DNA of 51,885 bases from Corallococcus sp. AS-1-6 (GCF_020037015.1 NZ_JAIQDE010000007.1:1-51885), one strand, 5' to 3'; shown: positions 33,989-43,042, counted from the first letter of the stretch. Program-made: numbers and translations. The notes: a model not told the origin generated them from the sequence alone.

Positions 33989-35740
33989 ATGTTTCTCATC
34001 ACGCTGACGGAGAAGGGCGGCGGCTCGGAGCAGCGGGAGTACCCCAAGAACGAGATCACGATCGGCCGGATTGCTGGCAACGACATCGTGCTCGCCAAGG
34101 GGAACGTCTCCAAGACCCACTCCCGCATCGTCGAAAAGGACGGCCGCTTCATCATCGTGGACATGAAGTCCACGAACGGCACCTTCGTGAACGGCAAGAA
34201 GATCGCCGGGCCCATGGTGCTCAAGCCGACCGACCAGGTCTCCATCGGCGACTACATCCTCAACGTCGAGCCGCTGGAAGAGGAGCCCGCCGACGAGGGC
34301 TACGACGAGGAGCAGGGCGAGGAGGCCTACGAGGAAGAGGCCTACGAGGAGGAGGAGCCCTACGAGGAGGAGCCGCCTCCGCCCGCCCCCGCGGCGCCCA
34401 GCCGCATGCCCGCGTCCATGGCCGCGGCCATGGCGAAGAACAAGCGCAAGGTGGACCCCCGGCTGGAGCGCTACTCGCGGCTCCAGAAGGAGATCCACGA
34501 CCGGCTCATCGAGTACCTGGACCTGCGCCGCATGGACATGGACCGGCTCGGGGACGAGGAGCTCTGGCGCCGCACCGAAAAGGCCATCCGGGACATCATC
34601 GACCAGATGGAGGCGGACCAGGAGCTCCCCGGGGACGTGGACCGGGAGGAGCTGCTCACCGACGTCATCAACGAGGCGCTGGGCCTGGGGCCCCTGGAGG
34701 CGTTCCTCGCGTCGGAAGAGATCAGCGAGATCATGGTGAACCACGCCAACCAGATCTACATCGAGCGCAAGGGCAAGCTGACCCTGTCGGAGAAGACGTT
34801 CTCCTCCAACCAGGCGGTGCTCGGCGTCATCGAGCGCATCGTGGCGCCCATTGGCCGCCGCATCGACGAGTCCAGCCCGCTGGTGGACGCGCGCCTCAAG
34901 GACGGCAGCCGCGTGAACGCCATCATCCCGCCGCTGGCGCTCAAGGGCCCCTGCATCACCATCCGCAAGTTCAAGAAGGACGCGCTGAAGATCCAGGACC
35001 TCATCAAGTACAAGACCATCACCGCGCAGATGGCCGAGTTCCTGGAGATGTGCGTGACGGCCCGGCGCAACATCGTCATCTCCGGCGGCACGGGCTCCGG
35101 GAAGACGACGACGCTGAACATCATCAGCTCGTTCATCCCGGAGGGTGAGCGCATCATCACGGTGGAGGACGCGGCGGAGCTCCAACTGCCGCAGGACCAC
35201 TGGGTGCAGTTGGAGAGCCGCCCGCCCAACCTGGAAGGCAAGGGCGCCATCACCATCCGCGAGCTGGTGAAGAACTGCCTGCGCATGCGGCCGGACCGCA
35301 TCGTGGTGGGCGAGTGCCGCTCCGGTGAGACGCTGGACATGCTCCAGGCCATGAACACCGGCCACGACGGTTCGCTCACCACGCTGCACGCGAACACGCC
35401 GCGCGACGCCATCGCCCGGCTGGAGACCATGGTGCTCATGTCCGGCATGGAGCTGCCGGTGAAGGCCATCCGCGAGCAGATCGCCAGCGCCGTGCACCTC
35501 ATCGTGCAGCAGACGCGCTTCTCCGACGGGACGCGCAAGATCTGCTTCGTCACGGAGGTGTCCGGCATGGAGGTCGACATCGTGACCCTCCAGGACATCT
35601 TCTATTACAAGCAGGACGGCTTCACGGAGGACCACAAGGTGCGCGGGCGCTTCGTGGCTTCGGGCTTCGTGCCGAAGTTCTACGACGAGCTCCAGCGCAA
35701 GGGCATCCCCGTGAACATGAGCATCTTCCGCGAGGACTGA
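33989..35740 (+). CDS. kilF: FHA-CpaF fusion: secretion ATPase with N-terminal FHA domain
   Basis: The 583-residue protein has an FHA domain at about 1-95 (IGRIAGNDIV, KTHSRIV, STNGTF) and a repetitive acidic linker with YEEE units (about 98-130). A CpaF/TadA secretion ATPase fills about 150-583. Walker A is GGTGSGKT (residues 366-373, Lys372), with RIVVGECRSGETLDML and GHDGSLTTLHANTP downstream. It should be the hexameric motor of the Tad-like machine at the inner membrane. Ordinary CpaF proteins lack an FHA domain, so phosphothreonine binding may recruit or gate the motor. The ATG at 33989 gives the FHA start. A TTG at 33971 is also in frame. Confidence 0.9.
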   Translation: MFLITLTEKGGGSEQREYPKNEITIGRIAGNDIVLAKGNVSKTHSRIVEKDGRFIIVDMKSTNGTFVNGKKIAGPMVLKPTDQVSIGDYILNVEPLEEEPADEGYDEEQGEEAYEEEAYEEEEPYEEEPPPPAPAAPSRMPASMAAAMAKNKRKVDPRLERYSRLQKEIHDRLIEYLDLRRMDMDRLGDEELWRRTEKAIRDIIDQMEADQELPGDVDREELLTDVINEALGLGPLEAFLASEEISEIMVNHANQIYIERKGKLTLSEKTFSSNQAVLGVIERIVAPIGRRIDESSPLVDARLKDGSRVNAIIPPLALKGPCITIRKFKKDALKIQDLIKYKTITAQMAEFLEMCVTARRNIVISGGTGSGKTTTLNIISSFIPEGERIITVEDAAELQLPQDHWVQLESRPPNLEGKGAITIRELVKNCLRMRPDRIVVGECRSGETLDMLQAMNTGHDGSLTTLHANTPRDAIARLETMVLMSGMELPVKAIREQIASAVHLIVQQTRFSDGTRKICFVTEVSGMEVDIVTLQDIFYYKQDGFTEDHKVRGRFVASGFVPKFYDELQRKGIPVNMSIFRED

Positions 35741-35747
35741 CGCGTCC

Positions 35748-37964
35748 ATGCCTACCCTGGTCGTCCGTCACCCTGACGGCACTGAGCACGAGCACGAGAT
35801 CGCGGGCGAGCTGAAGATCGGCCGCCAGCAGGGCAATGACCTGGTCCTCACGGAAGGCGGGGTGTCGCGGCAGCACGCGCGCGTCTACGTGGAGGGCGGC
35901 GCCGTCTACATCGAGGACGGGGGCAGCCAGAACGGCACCTTCGTGGACGGCGAGCGCATCGAGGGGCCCACGGCGCTGACGCCGGCCTCGCAGGTGCTGC
36001 TGGGCGACTACGAGCTGAAGCTCAAGGGCAGCGCCCGGAGCACCAGCGGCCGCCGCGCGGCGACGCCTCCTCCCGGCGATCCCGCGACGCTCGCGGACGC
36101 GCCCGTGAAGGGCACGCGCGCCATGCCCAGCATCCGCGCCAAGGCCACGCAGAACGGGGCCGCGAAGCCCGAGGGCGCGCTGGCGAAGCGGCCGGCGCGC
36201 TCGACGTCCGCGGGGGCCGCTGCCGCGGCCGCGGCGGGCGCGAGCTCGGGGCCGGTGCTCAAGGGCATGACGGGGCCGTGGGCGGGCAAGTCCTATCCCA
36301 TCAACGGCACGGTGCTGGTGGGCCGGGCGCCTCCGGCGGCGGTCGTCCTGGATGACGACTCCGTGAGCCGGAAGCACGCGGAGGTGAAGCGCGAGGGCTC
36401 CGGCGTCATCGCGCGCGACCTGGGCAGCGCCAACGGCACCCTGCTCAACGGCGAGCTGCTGGGCGAGGAGTTCGTCGACCTGCAGCCCGGGGACGTCCTC
36501 CAGTTCGGCGTGGTGGAGATGACCTACGAGGCCGCCGACACGCCCTCGCGCCGTCCCGGTGCGGGCGCGGCGCCGGCCCGTCGCGGCGGCCGGGCGGCTC
36601 CCGAGGCGGACAAGAAGCGCAAGCTGCTGGTGGTCGCGGGCGGAGTGATCGCGCTGCTGGCGGTGGCGGCGGTGGTGAAGACCTCCATCGGGGCGCCGCA
36701 GAAGGCGCAGAAGACGGGGCCCGCCGCGCCGCTGGATCCCGCGGCGCAGGTGCAGGAGTTCCTCAGCGAGTGCCGCTCGTACTCCTCCAACGAGATGGGG
36801 GCTCCCGACTGGGACCGCGCCGAGAAGGCGTGCGAGCAGGCCCTGGACATGGACCCCATCAACGCCGAGGCGAACACCCTCGTGCGGCGCATCAAGCTGG
36901 AGAAGGAGGCCTTCGGCAACTTCGAGGCGGCGAAGAAGGCCATCGAGCTCAACCGCGAGAAGGACGCGCTGGAGTACCTGCGGAAGATTCCGAAGGAGAG
37001 CGAGTACTTCCGCCGCGCCCGCTCCAAGGCGAAGGAGACGGCCGAGCAGTTCGTGGAGCGCGCGAAGTTCGACTGCAATCGCTACCTGAACAACTCGCAG
37101 TGGGGGCCCGCGGTCCAGCGCTGCCAGCAGTACATGGAAGTGTGGTGCCAGAAGCAGAGCAAGGAGGACCTGGAGCCGCCCATCGGTCAGACGCTCCGCC
37201 TGGAGGGCGGCCTGCGCAAGAACGAGTGGCGCCCCAAGGACGCCATGTTCGTGAAGTTCCTGGTGGCCCGCAACCGCGTGGACCGCAACGCCCAGCCGTG
37301 GACGTGCCCGGTGTCCGACATCCTGCAGGAGGATGGGCTGGGCGTGGATCAGGCCAGCGAGGTGCGCGCCATGTTCGCCAAGCGCTACGCACCGAAGCTC
37401 GTCCAGGCGGCGATGATGGACTACTGGAACGGCCGCGGCAGCGAGGCCATGGCGACGCTGCAGAAGCTGCGCTCGAAGGAAGACCAGGCGCAGTACCACC
37501 AGTTGGCGGACGACCTCATCCGCGACGTGTCCAACGTGGATCAGCTCTTCAAGACGGGCGAGAGCTCCATCACCAACGACGACCCCGAGCGCGCGGTGGC
37601 GCCGTTCAAGGACGCGCTGGCGACGGACAAGCGCATCATGGCGGAGCTGGCGGAGTCGCACCTGTCCTTCTACCGGAAGAACATGTTCCAGGACCTGGCG
37701 GCCTCCGCCTACCTGCGCGGCAAGCACTTCGCCGACCGCGAGGACCGCCGCCGTGGCTGCCGCATCTGGAAGATGGGCTTCGACTTCTACAAGGGCAACA
37801 CGAACCTGAACCGCGTGGTGGCCTTCTGCTCCACGCAGGCGCAGAACGCGTTGAACAACGTGGGCGGTTGCTCGGACTTCCAGGCGGTGGAGGACTACGC
37901 CGTGCCGGGTGACGGCATCGCCGAGCAGATGGCCGCGAAGAAGGCCGAGCTGAAGTGCCGCTGA
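35748..37964 (+). CDS. Membrane protein with two FHA domains and TPR-like region, Tad/Kil-like cluster
   Basis: The 738-residue protein has FHA domain 1 at about 1-95 (IGRQQGNDLV, SRQHARV, GSQNGTF) and FHA domain 2 at about 175-265 (VGRAPPAAVV, SRKHAEV, GSANGTL). One membrane span lies near 293-311 (KLLVVAGGVIALLAVAAVV), followed by a long helical, TPR-like periplasmic part with several cysteines. The FHA domains face the cytoplasm if the span is single. It begins seven bases after the ATPase stop. It likely corresponds to an FHA component of the Kil apparatus and could tie kinase signalling to the machine. Confidence 0.8.
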   Translation: MPTLVVRHPDGTEHEHEIAGELKIGRQQGNDLVLTEGGVSRQHARVYVEGGAVYIEDGGSQNGTFVDGERIEGPTALTPASQVLLGDYELKLKGSARSTSGRRAATPPPGDPATLADAPVKGTRAMPSIRAKATQNGAAKPEGALAKRPARSTSAGAAAAAAAGASSGPVLKGMTGPWAGKSYPINGTVLVGRAPPAAVVLDDDSVSRKHAEVKREGSGVIARDLGSANGTLLNGELLGEEFVDLQPGDVLQFGVVEMTYEAADTPSRRPGAGAAPARRGGRAAPEADKKRKLLVVAGGVIALLAVAAVVKTSIGAPQKAQKTGPAAPLDPAAQVQEFLSECRSYSSNEMGAPDWDRAEKACEQALDMDPINAEANTLVRRIKLEKEAFGNFEAAKKAIELNREKDALEYLRKIPKESEYFRRARSKAKETAEQFVERAKFDCNRYLNNSQWGPAVQRCQQYMEVWCQKQSKEDLEPPIGQTLRLEGGLRKNEWRPKDAMFVKFLVARNRVDRNAQPWTCPVSDILQEDGLGVDQASEVRAMFAKRYAPKLVQAAMMDYWNGRGSEAMATLQKLRSKEDQAQYHQLADDLIRDVSNVDQLFKTGESSITNDDPERAVAPFKDALATDKRIMAELAESHLSFYRKNMFQDLAASAYLRGKHFADREDRRRGCRIWKMGFDFYKGNTNLNRVVAFCSTQAQNALNNVGGCSDFQAVEDYAVPGDGIAEQMAAKKAELKCR

Positions 37965-37988
37965 GCGGCGCTCCGGTGTGGGGCTTCG

Positions 37989-38017
37989 TGGACAGACAGC
38001 GGTAGGCGCGCTAGGGA
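37989..38017 (+). promoter_or_regulatory. Promoter of polA, leaderless type
   Basis: TGGACA (37989-37994) and TAGGGA (38012-38017) are 17 bases apart. The ATG at 38024 is six bases after the -10, so transcription should start at or within a base or two of the start codon. Confidence 0.55.
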
Positions 38018-38023
38018 CGGGGG

Positions 38024-40729
38024 ATGGCCGACACCAGCCCCCCGCGCTCCGAGCGCCGCCTGGCGCTCTTCGACGCCTCTGGCTTCATCTTCCGCGCCTA
38101 TCACGCCATCCCCCCGCTCACGACGAGCAAGGGGGTGCCCACCAACGCGGTGCTGGGCTTCACCCGCATGGTGCTCAAGGCCCTGCAGGAGCTGAAGCCC
38201 ACGCACGTGGCGCTGGCGTTCGACAAGTCCGGCCGCGTGGAGCGTCAGAAGATCGACCCCACGTACAAGGCGAACCGCAAGGCGCCGCCGGAGGACCTGA
38301 CGCCCCAGTTCCCGCTCATCCGCAAGGTGGGTGACGTGCTGAACCTGCCCTCGCTGGACGCGGAGGGCTGGGAGGCGGACGACGTCATTGGCACGCTGGC
38401 GATGCAGGCGAAGGCGGAGGGCTTCCAGGTCCTGGTCATCACCAGCGACAAGGACTTCATGCAGATCGTCGACGAGGACATCACCCTCTTCGACCCCGCG
38501 AAGAACAAGCGCATCGGCGTCGCGGACGTGCAGGAGAAGATGGGCATCCTGCCCGGGCAGGTTCGCGACTTCCTGGCCCTGGTGGGCGACGCGGTGGACA
38601 ACGTCGCCAAGGTGCCCGGCGTGGGCGACAAGACGGCGGTGGAGCTGCTCCACCAGTTCGGCGACGTGGAGACGCTGCTCGCGCGCGTGGAGGAGGTGAA
38701 GAAGCCGAAGATCCGCGCGGCGCTGGAGTCCCACCGCGAGAGCCTGACGCGCGCCAAGCAGCTCGTCACGTTCAACACCGGGCTGGCGCTCAACGTGAAG
38801 CTGGACGACCTGGTCCGCCGCGCGCCGGACGCCACGCGCGCCAGGGACCTGTTCACGGAGCTGGAGTTCTACGCGCTCCTGCGCGACCTGCCCGCGGAGG
38901 AGGCCCCGGCCCGGCCGGACGTGGCGCCGCTCGCCACCACCACCACGCTGGTCACCACCGAGGCGGAGCTGAAGGCGCTGGCGGACGCGGCGAAGGCGGC
39001 CGGGGCCCTCACGCTGGTGCCCGCCTTCGAGGGCATGCCCTTCGCGGCGCCCCTGGTGGGCCTGGGCGTGGCGCTGCCGGACGGCTCCACGCGCTACGTG
39101 CCGCTGCGCCACCAGCAACTGGGCGCCACCCAGGTGCCGGTGGCGGCCTTCACCTCGGTGATGAAGGACGTCGTGGCGGACGCGGCGGTGAAGAAGGGCG
39201 GACACGACCTCAAGGCGCTCACGCTGGTGCTGGCCAATGAGGGGCTGACGCTGGAGGGCGCGCACGACGACGTGGAGCTCTTGAGCTACCTGCTCAACCC
39301 GTCGCGCCGGGAGCACGCGCTGGCGGACCTGGCGCGGGAGCGGCTGCGCTCGGAGCTGCCCGCGCTGCCCGCGTCGGTGGAGGGCAAGAAGGGGCGGCCG
39401 CTGGCGGACCACGGGCCGGAGGAGGTGGCCGCGGCGTACGCGGTGCGCGCGGACGCGGCGCGCAGGCTGGCGCCGGAGCTGTGGAAGGAGCTGGAGCTGG
39501 GCGGGCTCGCGGAGCTGGCGCGCACGCTGGAGCTGCCGCTGCTGCCCGTGCTCGCGCGCATGGAGCGCGAGGGCGTGAAGCTGGACGTGGCGGAGCTGGG
39601 CCGCACGTCCGAGCGCGTGGACGTGGAGGTGAAGGCGAAGGAGGCCGAGTGCCACCAGGCCGCGGGCCACGCCTTCAACCTGGGCTCCAACCCGCAACTG
39701 GCGCAGGTGCTCTACGAGGAGCAGAAGCTGCCCATCCTCAAGCGCGGCAAGACGGGCCCGTCCACGGACCAGGAGGTGCTGGAGAAGCTGGCGGAGGAGC
39801 ACCACAGCGTGCTCGCGCGCGCGCTGATCGAATACCGGGGCCTGTCCAAGCTCAAGAGCACCTACCTGGACACGCTGCCCACGCTGGTGGCGAAGGACGG
39901 GCGCATCCACACCACGTACCACCAGGCGGCCACCGCCACCGGCCGGCTGTCCTCGTCCGACCCGAACCTCCAGAACATCCCCATCCGCACGGAGCTGGGG
40001 CGGGAGATCCGCCGCGCCTTCGTGGCGGACGCGGGGCACCAACTGGTGAGCGCGGACTACTCGCAGATTGAGCTGCGGCTGTTGGCGCACATCGCGGAGG
40101 ACCCGGTGCTCATCGAGGCCTTCCGCAACGACGAGGACATCCACAGCCGCACGGCGGCGGAGATCTTCGGCGTGGACCCCAAGGACGTGGACCGCGAGCA
40201 GCGCCGCGTGGCGAAGACGGTGAACTTCGGCATCGCCTACGGCCTGTCCGCGCACGGCCTGTCCACGCGCCTGGGCATCTCCCAGGAGAACGCGCGCGAC
40301 GTCATCGAGCGGTACTTCACCCGGTACGCGGGCATCCGCCAGTACCTGGAGGACACCGTGGAGAAGGCGCGCAAGGTGGGCTACGTGGAGACGCTCTACG
40401 GCCGCCGCCGCCTGATGGGGGACCTGCTCTCCAAGAACCGGGCGGTGGCCCAGGCCGCCGAGCGCGCCGCCATCAACATGCCCATCCAGGGCACCGCCGC
40501 GGACCTGATGAAGAAGGCCATGCTGGCCGTGGACGCCGCGCTCAAGGAGCAGAAGCTGAAGACGCGCGTGCTCCTGCAGGTGCACGACGAACTGCTCTTC
40601 GAGGCGCCGGACGCGGAGGTGGAGGCCGTGAAGGCCCTGGCCGTGAAGAGCATGGCCTCCGTCGCCGAGCTGAAGGTGCCGCTCAAGGTGGAGGTGGGCG
40701 CGGGGAAGAGCTGGGCGGACGCGCACTGA
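38024..40729 (+). CDS. polA: DNA polymerase I
   Basis: The 901-residue protein has the 5'-3' exonuclease domain (LFDASGFIFRAYHAIPPL and ITSDKDFMQIVDEDI), a degenerate 3'-5' exonuclease domain (about 310-490) and the polymerase domain. Motif A is SADYSQIELRLLAH, motif B KTVNFGIAYGLSAHGLS and motif C LLQVHDELLFEAP. In the middle domain the DxE of motif I is replaced by AFEG, and the Yx3D of motif III reads YAVRAD, with the Asp one residue late. It fills gaps in repair and Okazaki processing. Proofreading is probably absent (inference). Confidence 0.95.
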   Translation: MADTSPPRSERRLALFDASGFIFRAYHAIPPLTTSKGVPTNAVLGFTRMVLKALQELKPTHVALAFDKSGRVERQKIDPTYKANRKAPPEDLTPQFPLIRKVGDVLNLPSLDAEGWEADDVIGTLAMQAKAEGFQVLVITSDKDFMQIVDEDITLFDPAKNKRIGVADVQEKMGILPGQVRDFLALVGDAVDNVAKVPGVGDKTAVELLHQFGDVETLLARVEEVKKPKIRAALESHRESLTRAKQLVTFNTGLALNVKLDDLVRRAPDATRARDLFTELEFYALLRDLPAEEAPARPDVAPLATTTTLVTTEAELKALADAAKAAGALTLVPAFEGMPFAAPLVGLGVALPDGSTRYVPLRHQQLGATQVPVAAFTSVMKDVVADAAVKKGGHDLKALTLVLANEGLTLEGAHDDVELLSYLLNPSRREHALADLARERLRSELPALPASVEGKKGRPLADHGPEEVAAAYAVRADAARRLAPELWKELELGGLAELARTLELPLLPVLARMEREGVKLDVAELGRTSERVDVEVKAKEAECHQAAGHAFNLGSNPQLAQVLYEEQKLPILKRGKTGPSTDQEVLEKLAEEHHSVLARALIEYRGLSKLKSTYLDTLPTLVAKDGRIHTTYHQAATATGRLSSSDPNLQNIPIRTELGREIRRAFVADAGHQLVSADYSQIELRLLAHIAEDPVLIEAFRNDEDIHSRTAAEIFGVDPKDVDREQRRVAKTVNFGIAYGLSAHGLSTRLGISQENARDVIERYFTRYAGIRQYLEDTVEKARKVGYVETLYGRRRLMGDLLSKNRAVAQAAERAAINMPIQGTAADLMKKAMLAVDAALKEQKLKTRVLLQVHDELLFEAPDAEVEAVKALAVKSMASVAELKVPLKVEVGAGKSWADAH

Positions 40730-40734
40730 GCACG

Positions 40735-40777
40735 AAAAAACGCGGGAGAGCGCCCACCCCCGTAGGCGCCCTCCCGC
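40735..40777 (-). terminator. Intrinsic terminator facing the minus strand
   Basis: GCGGGAG (40742-40748) pairs with CTCCCGC (40771-40777), with an inner GCGCC/GGCGC stem. On the plus strand AAAAAA lies just 5' of it (40735-40740), so on the minus strand the stem is followed by six T residues. It therefore stops transcripts of the minus-strand gene at 41,026-41,550, about 250 bases downstream of its stop, and protects polA from antisense transcription. Confidence 0.65.
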
Positions 40778-41025
40778 TGCCCCATCCCCAATCCCCCCGA
40801 CAAAACATGCCGATCCGTCCGACCGGCGGAGCGCGCGGACCCCCATCCACACGTTCCGGCGTTCGACTGTGTGCGGCTCACCGCTCCCCCGAGCAGGAAC
40901 TCGCACCCTCAAGGCGCGTCACGGACCCCCATCCATGACAGCGCTCCCTCCCGCCAGCCCCCGGACCCTTCCTCAATGAGGAGTGTCAAGCCGGACGGAT
41001 CGGCAAACCTTTAAACCCAATCCTC
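40778..41025. other. Non-coding stretch between polA and the minus-strand gene
   Basis: No gene, repeat or RNA is seen here. Long reading frames in the region are low-complexity shadows without ribosome binding sites. It is the 3' untranslated tail of the minus-strand transcript. Confidence 0.5.
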
Positions 41026-41550
41026 TCAATGCATGGCGGACCGCTCGTCGCGGCGGCCCATGGGGGCCCGGCGCGCGTGGGACGGCCGCTCGAAGTACTC
41101 CACCACCAGACCGCCGAACGGCACCCGGGGCCCATCCGCCTTCGGGTCCGCCATCCGCTGGAGCAGCGCCACCGCGCTGTCCACGGCCTCGTCGAGCGCG
41201 CTGTTGATGCGCTGGCGCTCCGCGTCTCCACCGCCCAGCACCTCCAGGGCGTCCACCAGGCACCGCCGCAGCAGTGCGAACTCGTCATGCAGGGCGCGCG
41301 CGCCACGCTCCGGCGCCAGGCGCAGCACCGCGCGGGTGCGGCTCCAGGGGCTGGACTCCACGCCCTCCAGCGTCAGCCCCAGCTCCCGGACGAAGGGCTC
41401 CACCAGTCCGTCCAGCAGGCTGGGGCCCGGAACGCCCTGGCCCTCGTGCGCCGCCAGCCGCATCCGCCGCCACAGGGCCGCGATGCGCTCCGGCTGCTTG
41501 CTGAAGACCCGGGCCGCCCCGGCCTTCTTCCGTCCCCGCTCCGCCGCCAT
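41026..41550 (-). CDS. Protein resembling RsbRD-type N-terminal sensor domains
   Basis: The protein is about 174 residues, starting MAAERGRKKAGAARVFSK. It is helical. The segment FALLRRCLVDALEVL and then INSALDEAVDSAVALLQRM resembles the sensory domains in front of myxobacterial histidine kinases and RsbR proteins, but no kinase or STAS domain follows. The frame could start at 41,637 (GTG), 41,583 or 41,568. I chose 41,550 because a sigma-54 promoter at 41,584-41,600 would start transcription near 41,573. No ribosome binding site is obvious. The C-terminus contains a conserved-looking PRVPFGGLVVEYFERP. Confidence 0.55.
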   Translation of the reverse strand: MAAERGRKKAGAARVFSKQPERIAALWRRMRLAAHEGQGVPGPSLLDGLVEPFVRELGLTLEGVESSPWSRTRAVLRLAPERGARALHDEFALLRRCLVDALEVLGGGDAERQRINSALDEAVDSAVALLQRMADPKADGPRVPFGGLVVEYFERPSHARRAPMGRRDERSAMH

Positions 41551-41583
41551 GTCCGTTGTCGTCCGCATCGCGAGCAAAGACAT

Positions 41584-41600
41584 AGCAAGGGCTTTGCCAA
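41584..41600 (-). promoter_or_regulatory. Sigma-54 (-24/-12) promoter
   Basis: On the minus strand the sequence is TTGGCAAAGCCCTTGCT, which fits TTGGCAC-N-TTGCW with GG and GC exactly ten bases apart. It lies just upstream of the sensor-like gene. Sigma-54 promoters with enhancer-binding activators are abundant in myxobacteria. A chance match cannot be excluded. Confidence 0.6.
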
Positions 41601-41750
41601 CGCCAGACGGTTGCCGGTCCCCAGTGAAATCGCCCACTTGGGCAATGGGGCTGCCCTGAAGGGTGGCCGGAGGACGTAAATCCTACGGGGCGGGTGTTGA
41701 AAGGCGGGGGGCAGGGGAAGAACCTTCCCTGCCTGGGAACGCCGCGCCTC

Positions 41751-43034
41751 TCAGTGGAGCGTCGGCTTGGGCGGGCGGCCCGACGGGGCCTCGCCGTCCA
41801 GCTCGTACTCGCCGCTGGGGGACTCCAGCTCCTCGTCATCCCCGTCCATCCCGTCCGGGCCCTCCGGATGGCCCGCGCCCGACTCCAACGTCTCCGGCGC
41901 GCCCTCCAGGGCCTCCGGCTGGCTGGGCGCGGACGGATTGGGCGGGGCGGCGGGCGGGGTGGCGGCGGGCCACTCCGGCCAGGGGAGGGCGGGGGACAGC
42001 GGCTCGGCGCCGTCCACGGGGACGGGCCCCGCGGCGCGGGCGGCGGCGAGCAGGCGCAGCGCGGCGTCCTCGGCGGCGTCCTCCGCGGCCAGCTCCGTCA
42101 TGCGGGCGGCCTTCTGGCGCATGCGGCGCGCGAAGGCGGCCACGCACAGGATGGAGGCCGTGAGCCACAGGAGCGCGGAGCTGGTGGTGAGCGGCAGCCA
42201 GCCGTAGCGGGCCGCGAGCCCCTCGCGCCAGTCCTGCTCCTCCAGCAGCAGCGACGTGCGGAAGGCCTTGCCGAAGGCCTGCTCGAAGGGCTCACCCGCG
42301 CGCACGCCGTCCACCAGCAGGCCCATGGCGTGCGCGCCGTGCTTGCCGGTGAGGAAGGCCACGAAGGCGGCGCTCTGGGCGTAGGCGATTTCGACGTCCG
42401 CGGGCACGTCCGGCCACTCGTCGGACAGGTCCTCGAAGTGGAAGACGCGCTCCTGGGTCACCGCGCGGAAGAGGGCGCTGTAGTGGGCGACGGAGAAGCG
42501 CTCGTCGGTGAGGTTCTGCGCCACGCCCTCCTGGAACCAGCGCGGCCAGTCCTTCGCGAGCTGGCCCAGCGCCACGTGCGCCAGCTCGTGCCGCAGCGTG
42601 GTGGGGCCCTCCGAGTCGCTCAGGCTGAGCGCGTCCAGCAGGATGATCTGATGCCCGGGGTAGGCGAGCGCCACGGCCCAGCCCGGAGGCTTGCCACCGG
42701 GGAGCGCCAGCGCCTCGAACTCCTGGCGGCCCACGCCCAGGCGGATTTCAGTGGTGCCCGGCCAGTCGCGCCCCAGCATCGCGCCGAAGGCGTCCCGCAC
42801 GCCTTCAATCTGCCCGGCCAGGGCCCGGGCCGCGCCCGCCGCCTTCGCGGTGTGGAGGATGACGAAGCGCTGCGTCTTCAGCTCCCCCGCGACGATGGCC
42901 GGGCGGGCGTGGGGCACGAGCGCGGCGTCCGTGACGACGGCCTCCGTGGCGTGGATGCCCCGGGGGCCTTCCTCCTGCGCGAACACGCCCGGCGAGGCCA
43001 GCAGCATCATCAAGAAGGCGAACAGGCGGAGCAT
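41751..43034 (-). CDS. Membrane-anchored gluzincin peptidase (peptidase MA-like)
   Basis: The 427-residue protein has a signal peptide (MLRLFAFLMMLLASPGVFAQ) and a zinc peptidase core with HELAH at residues 149-153 and a third-ligand glutamate in WFQEGVA (Glu169). A membrane helix lies near 285-303 (SALLWLTASILCVAAFA), and a long acidic proline-rich cytoplasmic tail follows. The catalytic domain should face the periplasm. The start ATG at 43,034 is seven bases after GTGAGG. A GTG at 43,046 overlapping the previous gene is the alternative. Substrate unknown. Confidence 0.8.
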   Translation of the reverse strand: MLRLFAFLMMLLASPGVFAQEEGPRGIHATEAVVTDAALVPHARPAIVAGELKTQRFVILHTAKAAGAARALAGQIEGVRDAFGAMLGRDWPGTTEIRLGVGRQEFEALALPGGKPPGWAVALAYPGHQIILLDALSLSDSEGPTTLRHELAHVALGQLAKDWPRWFQEGVAQNLTDERFSVAHYSALFRAVTQERVFHFEDLSDEWPDVPADVEIAYAQSAAFVAFLTGKHGAHAMGLLVDGVRAGEPFEQAFGKAFRTSLLLEEQDWREGLAARYGWLPLTTSSALLWLTASILCVAAFARRMRQKAARMTELAAEDAAEDAALRLLAAARAAGPVPVDGAEPLSPALPWPEWPAATPPAAPPNPSAPSQPEALEGAPETLESGAGHPEGPDGMDGDDEELESPSGEYELDGEAPSGRPPKPTLH

Positions 43035-43042
43035 GCGTGGCC

